51,556 nucleotides of DNA from an uncultured Bacteroides sp. (GCA_949300425.1 CASGED010000003.1:1-51556); one strand, 5' to 3'. Counted from the first letter of the stretch, positions 24,731 to 33,750 are shown. The notes: generated by a model from the sequence alone, not told the origin. Translations and numbers: made by a program.

Positions 24731-26863
24731 ATGGACTGGTTAGACTTCAGTTTGGAACTCCCCGTAACCGATCCCACCTGGATATTCCTCCTGGTGCTGC
24801 TCATCATATTGTTTGCGCCCCTGTTGCTGAACAAGTTGCGCATCCCGCACATCATCGGCATGATATTGGCAGGACTGGCCATTGGCGAACACGGTTTCAA
24901 CATCCTGGCACGTGACAGCAGCTTCGAGCTTTTCGGCAAAGTGGGCGTGTATTACATCATGTTCCTTGCCGGACTGGAAATGAACATGGCGGACTTCAAG
25001 AAGAACCGGGGAAAGGCCATCGTGCTGGGTCTGCTGGCATTTATCATCCCCATCAGCATCGGCTTGGTGACCAACGTAGTCTTACTGAAATACAGCCTGA
25101 TAACGTCCATATTGCTGGCCAGTATGTACGCCTCGCACACACTGGTGGCCTACCCTATCGTCATACGTTACGGCATCTCGCGCCAACGCAGCGTGAGCAT
25201 CGCCGTAGGGGGTACGGCCGTGACGGACACGCTGACCTTGCTGGTGCTGGCCGTCATCAGCGGCGTGTTCAAGGGGGAAAGCGGAGGCTTGTTCTGGCTG
25301 TGGCTCATCGTGCGCTTCATCATCCTTGGCGTAGTGCTGACGTATGCCATTCCCCGCATCGGGCGTTGGTTCTTCCGACGCTACGACGACAGCGTGATGC
25401 AATACATCTTCGTGCTGGCCTTGGTTTTTCTCGGTGCGGGCCTGATGGAACTGATTGGCATGGAAGGCATCTTGGGCGCTTTCATGGTAGGCTTGTTGCT
25501 GAACAGGCTCATCCCGCACGTATCTCCGCTCATGAGCCACCTGGAATTTGTGGGCAACGCATTGTTCATCCCCTACTTCCTGATAGGCGTGGGCATGCTG
25601 ATTGACGTGCATGTCATCTTCGGAGAAGGCGACGCCCTGAAAGTGGCCGGGGTGATGATTGTGGTGGCACTGGTAGGCAAGTGGATTGCTTCCTGGCTAA
25701 CGCAGAAGATATACCGCATGTCCGTACTCGAACGCGAACTGATGTTCGGACTGAGCAACGCGCAGGCAGCCGCCACACTGGCCGCAGTGCTGGTGGGCTA
25801 TCAGATTATCCTGCCCGACGGAAGCCGCCTGCTGAACGAAGATGTGCTGAACGGAACGGTGTTGCTCATCCTCGTCACCTGCATCGTCAGTTCCTTCACC
25901 ACCGAGCGGGCCGCCCGCAAGATGGCCATGGGCGAGGTAAATCCGGAGGAAGACCACTCGCACGTGCCGGAGAAGATTCTCATCCCTATAGCCAACCCCG
26001 CCACCATCGACTATCTGATGAACCTGGCCTTGGTCATCCGCGACACCAAGCAGAAAGATAACTTAGTGGCCCTGAACGTCATCAACGACCACTCATCTTC
26101 CGACCGGCTGGAGCAACAAGGCAAACGCCACTTGGAACGCGCCGCCAAAATCACCGCCTCGGCCGGGGTAGAGCTTAGCTGCATCAGCCGCTACGACCTG
26201 AACATTGCGGCGGGCATCATCCATACGGCACGCGAGCATAACGTGACCGACGTCATCATCGGCTTGCACTACAAGGTGAACATCGTGGATTCGTTCTTCG
26301 GAATGCTGACCGAAAGTCTGCTGAAAGGCCTCCACCGCGAAGTGATGGTAGCCCGCTTCCTGATGCCCATCAACACCCTGCGCCGCATCATCGTGGCCGT
26401 CCCTCCCAAAGCGGAATACGAAGCCGGATTCTATAAGTGGGTGGAACACTTCTGCCGCATGGGCAATACGCTGGGATGCCGCGTACACTTCTTCTCCAAC
26501 GAGCGCACCGGGAACTACCTGCAAGCATTGGTACGGAAGAAATACAGCAGCACTCTGACCGAATTCTCCCGGCTGGACGACTGGGGCGACCTGCTGCTGC
26601 TGACCGGGCAAGTGAACTACGACCATCTGCTGGTAGTCATCAGCGCCCGCCGCGGCTCCATCTCCTACGACAGCTCGTTCGAGAAGCTGCCCAACCAACT
26701 GGGCAAATACTTCACGAACAACAGCCTGATTGTGCTTTATCCCGACCAACTGGGCGACCCGCAGGAAGTAGTATCATTCTCCAATCCGCAGGGAAGCAAC
26801 GAAAGCCAACACTACGAGAAGGTGGGCCGCTGGTTCTACAAATGGTTTAAAAAAGAATCGTGA
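24731..26863 (+). CDS. Cation:proton antiporter with universal-stress-type tail
   Basis: A 710-aa inner-membrane protein of the CPA2 (KefB/NhaS3-like) group. About 12-13 hydrophobic helices fill residues 15-395; FLAGLEMNM, SHTLVAYPIVIRYG and AVTDTLTLLVLAV are in the usual transport core. From about residue 415 the protein is soluble and looks like two UspA-type domains in tandem (KILIPIANPATIDYLMNLALVI; ITASAGVELSCISRY...VTDVIIGLH). It exchanges Na+ or K+ for protons; the tail probably senses nucleotide or stress. Its stop overlaps the next start (TGATG). Confidence 0.88.
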   Translation: MDWLDFSLELPVTDPTWIFLLVLLIILFAPLLLNKLRIPHIIGMILAGLAIGEHGFNILARDSSFELFGKVGVYYIMFLAGLEMNMADFKKNRGKAIVLGLLAFIIPISIGLVTNVVLLKYSLITSILLASMYASHTLVAYPIVIRYGISRQRSVSIAVGGTAVTDTLTLLVLAVISGVFKGESGGLFWLWLIVRFIILGVVLTYAIPRIGRWFFRRYDDSVMQYIFVLALVFLGAGLMELIGMEGILGAFMVGLLLNRLIPHVSPLMSHLEFVGNALFIPYFLIGVGMLIDVHVIFGEGDALKVAGVMIVVALVGKWIASWLTQKIYRMSVLERELMFGLSNAQAAATLAAVLVGYQIILPDGSRLLNEDVLNGTVLLILVTCIVSSFTTERAARKMAMGEVNPEEDHSHVPEKILIPIANPATIDYLMNLALVIRDTKQKDNLVALNVINDHSSSDRLEQQGKRHLERAAKITASAGVELSCISRYDLNIAAGIIHTAREHNVTDVIIGLHYKVNIVDSFFGMLTESLLKGLHREVMVARFLMPINTLRRIIVAVPPKAEYEAGFYKWVEHFCRMGNTLGCRVHFFSNERTGNYLQALVRKKYSSTLTEFSRLDDWGDLLLLTGQVNYDHLLVVISARRGSISYDSSFEKLPNQLGKYFTNNSLIVLYPDQLGDPQEVVSFSNPQGSNESQHYEKVGRWFYKWFKKES

Positions 26864-27573
26864 TGGAAGACTGGAAACAACGTACACGCCTCTTGCTGGG
26901 CGATGAGAAGATGGAACGTCTGAGGAACGCCCGTGTATTGGTAGTAGGCTTGGGCGGAGTGGGAGCCTACGCCGCCGAGATGCTGTGCCGTGCCGGAGTG
27001 GGACACCTGACCCTTGTGGATGCCGACACCGTGCAGCCGACAAACTTAAACCGCCAGTTGCCCGCCCTGCACTCCACCTTAGGAAGAAGCAAAGCAGAGG
27101 TGCTGGCCGAACGTTTCCGCGACATCAATCCCGAAGTCGAGTTAAACGTCCTGCCCGTCTTCCTCAAGGACGAACAAATACCCGAACTGCTGGATACGAA
27201 CCGGTTCGACTTCGTAGTAGACGCCATCGACACCTTGGCCCCCAAATGCCACCTGATAGCCGAAGCCCTGAGGCGACGCCTCAAAATCGTCTCAAGCATG
27301 GGGGCGGGCGCCAAGAGCGACATCACGCAGATACGCTTTGCCGACATCTGGGACACGTATCATTGCGGGCTGAGCAAAGCCGTACGAAAGCGGTTGCAGA
27401 AGATGGGCATCCGCCACAAACTGCCCGTTGTATTCAGCACCGAGCAGGCCGACCCGCACGCGGTGCTGCTGACGGAAGACGAGATGAACAAGAAGTCCAC
27501 CTGCGGCACCGTGAGCTACATGCCCGCCGTCTTCGGCTGCTACCTGGCGGAATACGTCATCAGGAGGCTGTGA
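26863..27573 (+). CDS. tcdA: tRNA threonylcarbamoyladenosine dehydratase
   Basis: A 236-aa E1/ThiF-fold enzyme that cyclises t6A37 of tRNA to ct6A using ATP. VLVVGLGGVGAYAAEMLCRAG is the ATP-binding loop, and TLVDADTVQPTNLNRQ carries the conserved Asp and Asn-x-x-Arg-Gln. FVVDAIDTLAPKCHLI and VSSMGAGAKSD are family signatures. It is slightly shorter than the E. coli protein, lacking some C-terminal residues. It starts in the TGATG overlap with the antiporter gene. The stop codon is followed at once by a 22-bp repeat array. Confidence 0.9.
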   Translation: MEDWKQRTRLLLGDEKMERLRNARVLVVGLGGVGAYAAEMLCRAGVGHLTLVDADTVQPTNLNRQLPALHSTLGRSKAEVLAERFRDINPEVELNVLPVFLKDEQIPELLDTNRFDFVVDAIDTLAPKCHLIAEALRRRLKIVSSMGAGAKSDITQIRFADIWDTYHCGLSKAVRKRLQKMGIRHKLPVVFSTEQADPHAVLLTEDEMNKKSTCGTVSYMPAVFGCYLAEYVIRRL

Positions 27574-27703
27574 AAACGCGTGCGCATGCCGTTAAAAACG
27601 CACCTATACGCAGTTACAACTGCGCCTATACGCCGTTGAAAACGCGTCTATACGTATTTTTAACGACGCCTATACGCATTTTTAACGACGTATAGGCGCA
27701 TTT
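27572..27703. repeat. 22-bp tandem array, six units, last core inverted
   Basis: Units start at 27572, 27594, 27616, 27638, 27660 and 27682, exactly 22 nt apart. Units 2-5 share the core CTATACG at 27604, 27626, 27648 and 27670. In unit 6 the core is present as the reverse complement (CGTATAGGCG, 27689-27698), making a perfect 10-bp hairpin with unit 5 (27667-27676). Each unit begins with AAAACGC-like and ends with GTT or TTT. The array begins inside the tcdA stop codon and ends 36 nt before lolD. Confidence 0.8.
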
Positions 27704-27739
27704 TAAAATGAGTAAAAAAGGTTGAGTAGACAGAAGATT

Positions 27740-28402
27740 ATGATACAATTAGAAGGAATAACCAAAAGCTTCGGCAGCCTGCAAGTGTTGCGGGGCATTG
27801 ATTTAGAGATAACCCAGGGCGAAGTGGTGAGCATCGTAGGCCCCAGCGGAGCCGGGAAGACGACCCTGCTACAGATAATGGGCACACTCGACCGCCCGGA
27901 CAGCGGCACCGTACGCATAGACGGCATCGAGACCGGCCGCATGAAGGAGCGGGAGCTTTCCGCCTTCCGCAACCGGCACATCGGTTTCGTCTTCCAGTTT
28001 CATCAGCTGTTGCCCGAGTTTACGGCCTTGGAGAACGTGATGATACCCGCCCTGATTGGCGGACGCAGTAAAACGGACGCCCGTCAAACCGCCGCGGACA
28101 TGCTGACCTTGCTGGGCCTTGCCGACCGTTCCGGGCACAAACCGAACGAACTGTCTGGCGGAGAGAAACAACGGGTAGCCGTAGCCCGCGCCCTTATCAA
28201 CCGTCCTGCCGTGGTACTGGCCGACGAGCCTTCGGGCAGCTTGGACAGCCAAAACAAGGCAGAACTGCACCGGCTCTTCTTCGACCTGCGCGACCGTCTG
28301 GGGCAGACGTTCGTCATCGTGACGCACGATGAGACACTGGCACAGCTGACTGACCGGACCTTGCACATGAAGGACGGAAAAATGATTGACGATAAAGGAT
28401 GA
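27740..28402 (+). CDS. lolD: LolD-like ABC transporter ATPase
   Basis: A 220-aa ATP-binding subunit. Walker A is GPSGAGKTT (about residues 36-44), Q-loop [16 protein letters not shown], signature [15 protein letters not shown], Walker [13 protein letters not shown] and H-loop VIVTHDE. The size and [21 protein letters not shown] fit the LolD/MacB branch, which powers release of lipoproteins from the inner membrane to LolA. The permease is not adjacent, which is common in Bacteroides. ATG 27740 is the start; an upstream frame extension has no family support. Confidence 0.85.
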   Translation: MIQLEGITKSFGSLQVLRGIDLEITQGEVVSIVGPSGAGKTTLLQIMGTLDRPDSGTVRIDGIETGRMKERELSAFRNRHIGFVFQFHQLLPEFTALENVMIPALIGGRSKTDARQTAADMLTLLGLADRSGHKPNELSGGEKQRVAVARALINRPAVVLADEPSGSLDSQNKAELHRLFFDLRDRLGQTFVIVTHDETLAQLTDRTLHMKDGKMIDDKG

Positions 28403-28429
28403 AACACATTATAAATAGCAAATCATAAC

Positions 28430-30697
28430 ATGATGAAGAAGATTTTTTTTAGCATCGCATTGGCACTGACGCTGACGGTCACCGCCTCAGCCGAGGAATT
28501 CCCCCTGACCAAGTACGTCGACCTGCGCATCGGCAGCGAAGGACTGGGACGTGTGTTCATCGGCCCGACGTGCCCCTTCGGCATGGTGAAGCCTTCGCCG
28601 GACTGCACGCCCGCCCCCAACAACGGCTGGGACCCCATGCCCACACGGGTGGACGGATTCGCGCAGACGCACATCAGCGGCACGGGAGGCGGACAAAAGT
28701 ATGGCAACATCCTGGTACAGCCGTTCTGCACGGGCATGAACCAAGTCAACCACTACTACCACCGGGCGGAGGAACATTTCTCACTCGGTTACTACGACAC
28801 CCGTTACCAGGAGAACGGCATCCGCACGGAGATAACCACCGCCGAACGGGCCTCGCTCTACCGCTTCACTTATCCTAAAGACTCATTGCAGTCGCTCGCC
28901 ATCGACGCCGGCTTCTTCCTGGGCGAGAATCCCGTGCCGGACGCCCGCGAGGCGCAACAGTTCGTAGGCTCGGAGGTGAACATCATCAGCGACACGGAAG
29001 TGGAAGGCTACACCCGCATCCGCGGCGGATGGAACAACGGACGGGCATACACCGTCTACTTCTACGCGCAGACCGACCGCCCCTTCATCCGCACCGCCAC
29101 CTGGAAGGGCGACAGTATCTACACCGACCGCAAGGAGCAATATGACTCCTACCAAAAGACAGGCGCCCTGCTGCGCTTCGGCAACGAGAGCGACCAAGTG
29201 CATCTGAAGGTGGGCATCTCCTTCCTCAGCACCGGACGGGCCAAGCACAACGCCCATGCCGACCTGCCGGACTGGTCGTTCGAGGAAGTGCATCGCCGCC
29301 TGCTGGCCCAATGGGAACACCTGCTGAGCCGCATTGAGATAGCGGACAACACGCCGGAGGAGCGTAAGCGCATGTTCTATACCGCCATCTACCACGCCCT
29401 GATGATGCCCGCCGACCGTACGGGCGAGAACCCGTTGTGGAACGACCCGCAACCCTACTACGATGACTACTACGCCATCTGGGACACTTACCGCACCAGC
29501 ACGCCCCTGCTCACGCTTATCGACCCCAAGCGGGAAGCCGACCTCGTACAGTCCCTCCTCTATATATACAAACGCGACGGCTACCTGCCCGACGCGCGCA
29601 GCGGCAACTGCAACGGACGTACCCAAGGAGGCTCGAACGCGGAAATCATGATTGCCGACGCTTACGTGAAAGGACTGACGGGTATCGACTGGGACCTGGC
29701 GCTGGAAGCCATGCTGAAGGACGCCACCGTTGACCCGGGCGGACACCACGAGGCGGAAGGACGCGGCGGACTGGACGAATACCTCCGCCTGGGCTACGTG
29801 CCGTGGGGCATCCCGCGCGCCGGAAACCGCACCGTGGAGTACAGCTACTGCGACTACGCCATCTACCTCGTAGCCAAAGGCATGGGCAAGAAAGATTTGG
29901 CGGAGCACTACCTGAAGCAAAGCGGGAACTGGAAGAACCTGTGGCGGAGCGACTACGAGCACGATGGCGCACGCGGCTTCATCATGCCCCGCGACGCCGA
30001 AGGCAACTGGCTGGACAGCCTCGTGTATGGTCACAGCCGCATCCGAAAGCCCAAATACGTCTACACGCCCATCACCTCGGAAGGCCCGTGGTACACCCCC
30101 TGGTGGGACACCTTCTTCTACGAAGGGAACTCTTGGGAATACTCGCTCAGCGTGCCCCACGACGTGCCGGGGCTCATCACGATGTGCGGCGGAGCGGAAG
30201 CCTTCGAGCGCAGGCTGGACACCTTCTTCGACCACGGCTATTACAACGTAAACAACGAACCCGCCTTCATCGCCCCCTACCTTTACCACTGGATAGGACG
30301 CCCCGACCGCAGTTCGGACCGCGCCCGTGCCATCGTGGACCAACACTTCGGCCCTGAGGCGGACGACATACCGGGCCGGGACGACGCGGGCGCCATGTCC
30401 TCGTGGCTGGCGTTCCACATGATGCCCCTCTACCCCAACGGCGGGCAGGACTACTACCTCATCCACACGCCCATGCTCCGGGAAGTGACCTTCCACTTGG
30501 CAGGCGGCAAGGACTTCCGCATCGTGGCCGACGGCCTGTCAGAGAAAAACCGCTACATCGTCTCCGCCACGCTGAACGGTGTGGACTACCCCTACTCCGT
30601 CCTACGCCACGCCACGCTGATGGAAGGCGGCACGCTGGTGCTGAAGATGGGCAGTAAGCCCGGAGAGTGGGGGAAAGAGATGTTTCCCATATTATAA
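28430..30697 (+). CDS. GH92 alpha-mannosidase, secreted
   Basis: A 755-aa protein with a signal peptide (KKIFFSIALALTLTVTASA). The N-terminal beta-domain begins FPLTKYVDLRIGSEGLGRVFIGPTCPFGMVKPSPD, and a long (alpha/alpha)6-type domain follows with YAIWDTYRTSTPLLTLIDP and GGSNAEIMIADAYVKGL. GH92 enzymes are Ca2+-dependent exo-mannosidases acting on alpha-mannosides. The usual GNDDxGQMSAWY base motif reads GRDDAGAMSSWLAF: both aspartates are kept but the Asn is Arg, so specificity may differ. It is transcribed with a small secreted protein 12 nt downstream and lies apart from the second GH92 at 38-40 kb. Confidence 0.88.
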   Translation: MMKKIFFSIALALTLTVTASAEEFPLTKYVDLRIGSEGLGRVFIGPTCPFGMVKPSPDCTPAPNNGWDPMPTRVDGFAQTHISGTGGGQKYGNILVQPFCTGMNQVNHYYHRAEEHFSLGYYDTRYQENGIRTEITTAERASLYRFTYPKDSLQSLAIDAGFFLGENPVPDAREAQQFVGSEVNIISDTEVEGYTRIRGGWNNGRAYTVYFYAQTDRPFIRTATWKGDSIYTDRKEQYDSYQKTGALLRFGNESDQVHLKVGISFLSTGRAKHNAHADLPDWSFEEVHRRLLAQWEHLLSRIEIADNTPEERKRMFYTAIYHALMMPADRTGENPLWNDPQPYYDDYYAIWDTYRTSTPLLTLIDPKREADLVQSLLYIYKRDGYLPDARSGNCNGRTQGGSNAEIMIADAYVKGLTGIDWDLALEAMLKDATVDPGGHHEAEGRGGLDEYLRLGYVPWGIPRAGNRTVEYSYCDYAIYLVAKGMGKKDLAEHYLKQSGNWKNLWRSDYEHDGARGFIMPRDAEGNWLDSLVYGHSRIRKPKYVYTPITSEGPWYTPWWDTFFYEGNSWEYSLSVPHDVPGLITMCGGAEAFERRLDTFFDHGYYNVNNEPAFIAPYLYHWIGRPDRSSDRARAIVDQHFGPEADDIPGRDDAGAMSSWLAFHMMPLYPNGGQDYYLIHTPMLREVTFHLAGGKDFRIVADGLSEKNRYIVSATLNGVDYPYSVLRHATLMEGGTLVLKMGSKPGEWGKEMFPIL

Positions 30698-30709
30698 AAC
30701 CATAAAACG

Positions 30710-31249
30710 ATGAAAACAAAACTATTTACCCTACTGACCTTCGCCCTGCTGACCATGGGCGCCGCGGCGCAGACCGTGCCGGACACGCTGCTGTTCGTCT
30801 TCAAGCTGCACGGGCAGACGCGGCGATTCGAGATGAGCTTCGAGCAGCGGCAGGACAGCATCCGCCTCACCTGGGGCATCGAACGCAAACTGAAGTGGCT
30901 GAGCGGCACCTACACGATGACGCCGGAAGGCGTGGAGAACGGCACCTCGCTCAGCTTCCTGCAGCCGGAGGACAAGCGGCACGTCGTGATGCCCGCCGCA
31001 GAGACCGTCTACCTCATTGGCCGCAAGGCGTACCGCACGCTGAAGGCTACCGGCCGGATGGCTTACAACCAAACGAACTACCGCCTGTTGGACACGGACC
31101 GGGAAGCACTGGGCCGCCCGCTGCTGCACGTGCGGGACGAGGCCGAAGGCGAAGAGATGTGGATATTGGACAACCCCGCCCTGCCGCTCGTCTGGCAGAT
31201 GAAGAACAACCCGCTGGAGATAAACTGGACGGTGCAGACGATGGAGTAA
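30710..31249 (+). CDS. Secreted protein of unknown function, 179 aa
   Basis: The N-terminus MKTKLFTLLTFALLTMGAAAQ is a signal peptide ending in AQ, the usual Bacteroides signal peptidase I site. The mature protein is beta-rich (LLFVFKLHGQTRRFEMSF, LKWLSGTYTMTPEGV, TVYLIGRKAYRTLKA), and no family is recognised. It starts 12 nt after the GH92 gene, so it is probably cotranscribed and may assist that enzyme in the periplasm. Confidence 0.7.
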   Translation: MKTKLFTLLTFALLTMGAAAQTVPDTLLFVFKLHGQTRRFEMSFEQRQDSIRLTWGIERKLKWLSGTYTMTPEGVENGTSLSFLQPEDKRHVVMPAAETVYLIGRKAYRTLKATGRMAYNQTNYRLLDTDREALGRPLLHVRDEAEGEEMWILDNPALPLVWQMKNNPLEINWTVQTME

Positions 31250-31263
31250 CCGTCCGGACACAA

Positions 31264-31340
31264 TTACGAGCTACAAGCTACGAGTGACTGTAGAGAGTCT
31301 TTACTGGTAGCTTGCAGCTCGTAACTCGTAGCTTGCAACT
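31264..31340. repeat. Nested inverted repeats between convergent genes
   Basis: TTACGAGCTACAAGCTA (31264-31280) pairs with TAGCTTGCAGCTCGTAA (31308-31324), 17 bp with one mismatch. A second arm (ACTCGTAGCTTG, 31324-31335) competes by pairing with CAAGCTACGAGT (31274-31285). The two main arms start 44 nt apart, twice the 22-bp step seen elsewhere. Located between two convergent stops, it probably ends transcription or protects 3' ends. Confidence 0.65.
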
Positions 31341-31343
31341 AAA

Positions 31344-31829
31344 TTATGTCAGCGGATCTTCCGTCACGTCATCGCCACCCTCGCCGCCGGGTTCTTCGGT
31401 AGAGCCACCGGGAGTAGTATCTTTCACGTCGGGCGAGACTTCCACCCACACCAGCTCATCGCTATCCACCAGGGCACGGGTATATGCCTTGCCGCTGGGC
31501 AGCTTGATACGCTCGGGGATGAACTCCACGCGCACGGCCTTCACCTGCTTCTCGAAGTCGAAATCGTCGAGGTTTGCCACGCCCACGGTGTCGAGCGTAT
31601 AGCGGAAGTAACCCAACCCTTTGATGTGGACGCTGCGGCCCGCTGACATGCGAGTGTGCATCACTCCGGCTATATCGCCCAACACAGCCTGCACATCGCT
31701 GTTACTCACTGTGGAGATTTTTGCCAAATCCTTGGCGATGGTCTCCGTTTCCACAGGTTTGCCCTGCACCACGGCTTGAGGATAATAGACCCCTTGCCTT
31801 TTCTGATACGTTTTCTTCCAAAATGGCAT
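31344..31829 (-). CDS. HU-like DNA-binding protein with acidic tail
   Basis: A 161-aa protein starting MPFWKKTYQKRQGVYYPQAV, a typical opening of Bacteroidetes HU-like proteins. The histone-like core spans about 1-120 (TIAKDLAKISTVSNSDVQAVLGDIAGV, GRSVHIKGLGYFRYTL). The C-terminal 35 residues are acidic and rich in Gly, Pro and Thr (TEEPGGEGGDDVTEDPLT), unlike the basic tails of classical HU. ATG 31829 is used; a longer frame runs into a repeat array and is not supported. It lies downstream of a fimbrillin-like lipoprotein gene on the same strand. Confidence 0.82.
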   Translation of the reverse strand: MPFWKKTYQKRQGVYYPQAVVQGKPVETETIAKDLAKISTVSNSDVQAVLGDIAGVMHTRMSAGRSVHIKGLGYFRYTLDTVGVANLDDFDFEKQVKAVRVEFIPERIKLPSGKAYTRALVDSDELVWVEVSPDVKDTTPGGSTEEPGGEGGDDVTEDPLT

Positions 31830-31871
31830 CGTCGTAAAATTTAGAATGTTAATACAATGTTTGTTTATCGC

Positions 31872-31959
31872 CTGTTTCACCTTGAGTTTCCCGAAGTGGC
31901 ACTTCGAGGCGGTCAATGTGCCACTTTGTGATGGTCGAAGTGGCACTTCGGGAAAACAG
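31872..31959. repeat. 22-bp tandem array, four units, palindromic core
   Basis: Units start at 31872, 31894, 31916 and 31938, each 22 nt. Units 2 and 4 share GAAGTGGCACTTCG, a near-perfect palindrome. Unit 3 has the complementary centre GTGCCAC. Unit 1 is degenerate (CACCTTGAG at the same offset). The array lies between the HU-like gene start and the fimbrillin gene stop. Confidence 0.7.
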
Positions 31960-32002
31960 TGTCGTATTGGTAATGCCACCGGTGCCTTATGACCGGCGAA
32001 TA

Positions 32003-33595
32003 CTAATTCAGCTTTCTAACCGTACTGCTTTCATCCACCGTGGCATCAATCCCTTCGGGTGAATTTGCAGGATTCATCGTAGAACCGCCACTTCCTATGT
32101 AATCACTACGGCTTGATCCTCTTTGCACGGAAACTTGTGAATTGTTTCTAATGGTAATGGGGGAATAGGTACCTTCCGTGTTACCATATAATCCACCTCC
32201 AATGCCCGGTGTGGACATATTACCTGCTGCTCCATCGCTCGCTCCGTAGGCGAATATAGTGGCATTATCAATGGTAATGGTTCCGCATCCGTAGTTTCCT
32301 GAGCCTCCTATCCCGGCAGACAGGAATTCTCCGTTTTCGTTACTACCATGTGCATGGACTGTCATGTTGCTGATTTCTATGTTCCCACAAGTTGTATGAT
32401 TGCCACCAATACCGCTGCCACCGTTTCCGCCTTGCGCTGTCAACACATCCTCCCGGCTTCCTCCCGTAATAGTCACGGTGTTACCCTGCGCAATAAAGAT
32501 GCCTGCGCCATTGTTGCTGGAGACATTGCAATTTCCTACTACTTGAATGGTAGGCGAACCACTGGTGATATCGATGGCATTGCCGCCGCTATTGACGTTT
32601 ATCCCGGCATTTTGCAGCGTCACCGTGGGCGAGCCGCTAATCTTGACGGCATGGGTTGTGGAGCCGGTCAGGCGGTAGCTGCCGTTATCGCTGATGGTGT
32701 AGTCCCCAGTCAAAGCAGAAAGGTCTACCACGGTGGCACTCATATCTATCTCCTGTTTGTCCCAAGAGTCCGAGATGTCGGCGGAGATGTCCACGTTCTG
32801 CGTAGCGAGACTGGCGAGGTCACCGCTGAGGACGGTGTGACGGCCGGGAGCGAAAGGAACCTTGGAGACGGTCATAGATTTGCCGCAAGTCAGCGTAAGG
32901 TCCTGCTCGCCCTCAGCGGTCAGGACGTAGAAGGAGAAGACTTCGCCGTCGGCTCCCGTGGTGACGGTCTGGGTATGCGTGTAGGAGGTAGCACTGCCGG
33001 TCAGCGAACCGCTTGCTACGTTGTAGCCGCTATAAGTGGCAGGAATGGTGAGGCTGACGGAAGCACCTGAAAGGGCGATGGTGGTCTTCAGCGTCACTTT
33101 GGAGACGACCAGCTTCAGCTCTGCGCTGACGGAAGAGGAAGAGCCGTCCCACGAGGCGGAGCCTGCATAGGCTATGCCCGTAGTGGAACCTTCCGTCACA
33201 GCGGCAAGGCCGTTGACGGTGTAGCTGCCGTCGTCCGCCCAAAAGTAGAAGTTGCAGCTTTCGCCGATGGTGAGGGTCGTGCTGGTAGTGAAGTTCTTGT
33301 TATCCGTGGTTGTCATCTGGACGGGTGTCCCGTCATCTATCTGCATGTAGCATCGGGTGAGTGCGTTGTCCTCCGTCTCGCTGACGGTGCGGGTGCGCAT
33401 CTCTTCGGAGGCGGATACGGTGATGGTGACGGTCTGCTGCTCGCCCGGTTCGGGACCGATGGGGGTATCGTCACTGTGACACGAAGCCAACAGCAGGACA
33501 GACACCAGCAGCATCGGGAAAAACAGCCTGCAGAGGGCGAATTTGTTAACCCCTGTTAAGCAATAGGGAGGAGGCAAAATTAGTTTACATTTCAT
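32003..33595 (-). CDS. Fimbrillin-like surface lipoprotein with beta-helix domain
   Basis: A 530-aa protein. The N-terminus has a long signal with the lipobox LLASC (about residues 35-39), followed by the acidic HSDD that favours surface export in Bacteroides. Residues about 55-290 resemble the fimbrillin family (TVTITVSASEEMRTRTVSE start; strand-rich). From about 300 to 510 the repeats (SGGNAIDITSGSPTIQVVGNCNVSSNNGAG style) are those of a right-handed beta-helix with Gly/Asn-rich turns. It is probably an exposed adhesin or glycan-binding protein rather than an enzyme. A minus-strand promoter lies at 33636-33667. Confidence 0.75.
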   Translation of the reverse strand: MKCKLILPPPYCLTGVNKFALCRLFFPMLLVSVLLLASCHSDDTPIGPEPGEQQTVTITVSASEEMRTRTVSETEDNALTRCYMQIDDGTPVQMTTTDNKNFTTSTTLTIGESCNFYFWADDGSYTVNGLAAVTEGSTTGIAYAGSASWDGSSSSVSAELKLVVSKVTLKTTIALSGASVSLTIPATYSGYNVASGSLTGSATSYTHTQTVTTGADGEVFSFYVLTAEGEQDLTLTCGKSMTVSKVPFAPGRHTVLSGDLASLATQNVDISADISDSWDKQEIDMSATVVDLSALTGDYTISDNGSYRLTGSTTHAVKISGSPTVTLQNAGINVNSGGNAIDITSGSPTIQVVGNCNVSSNNGAGIFIAQGNTVTITGGSREDVLTAQGGNGGSGIGGNHTTCGNIEISNMTVHAHGSNENGEFLSAGIGGSGNYGCGTITIDNATIFAYGASDGAAGNMSTPGIGGGLYGNTEGTYSPITIRNNSQVSVQRGSSRSDYIGSGGSTMNPANSPEGIDATVDESSTVRKLN

Positions 33596-33635
33596 TTTGT
33601 TTTCCTTTCATTTGTTAAGGGATTAGACATGTCGC

Positions 33636-33667
33636 CAAAGGTATGTATTTCTTCGCAGTTGGGCAAC
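33636..33667 (-). promoter_or_regulatory. Promoter of the fimbrillin-like gene
   Basis: TACCTTTG (minus strand, 33643-33636) is an exact -7 box. GTTG or TTGC lies at the -33 position 19-20 nt upstream. The leader before ATG 33595 is about 35 nt. Confidence 0.5.
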
Positions 33668-33718
33668 AGTTGCGGGGGAAAATTTGCGGGAAAAACTTTC
33701 GCGATGAAAATATATGTG

Positions 33719-33726
33719 TATATTTG
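33719..33726 (+). promoter_or_regulatory. -7 box of the small membrane protein gene
   Basis: TATATTTG fits TAnnTTTG. TTTC at 33697-33700 lies 18 nt upstream as an imperfect -33. The start codon at 33751 is 24 nt downstream. Confidence 0.5.
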
Positions 33727-33750
33727 CAGAGTAAATCAATAAATCGCATA

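Noticed and set aside
27572-27703. Simple rho-independent terminator only
   Set aside because: One hairpin (27667-27698) could terminate, but four further in-register units upstream are not needed for that.
28883-30496. A 537-codon minus-strand open frame opposite the GH92 gene
   Set aside because: Same cause: shadow of a GC-rich coding strand. No signal, motif or promoter supports it.
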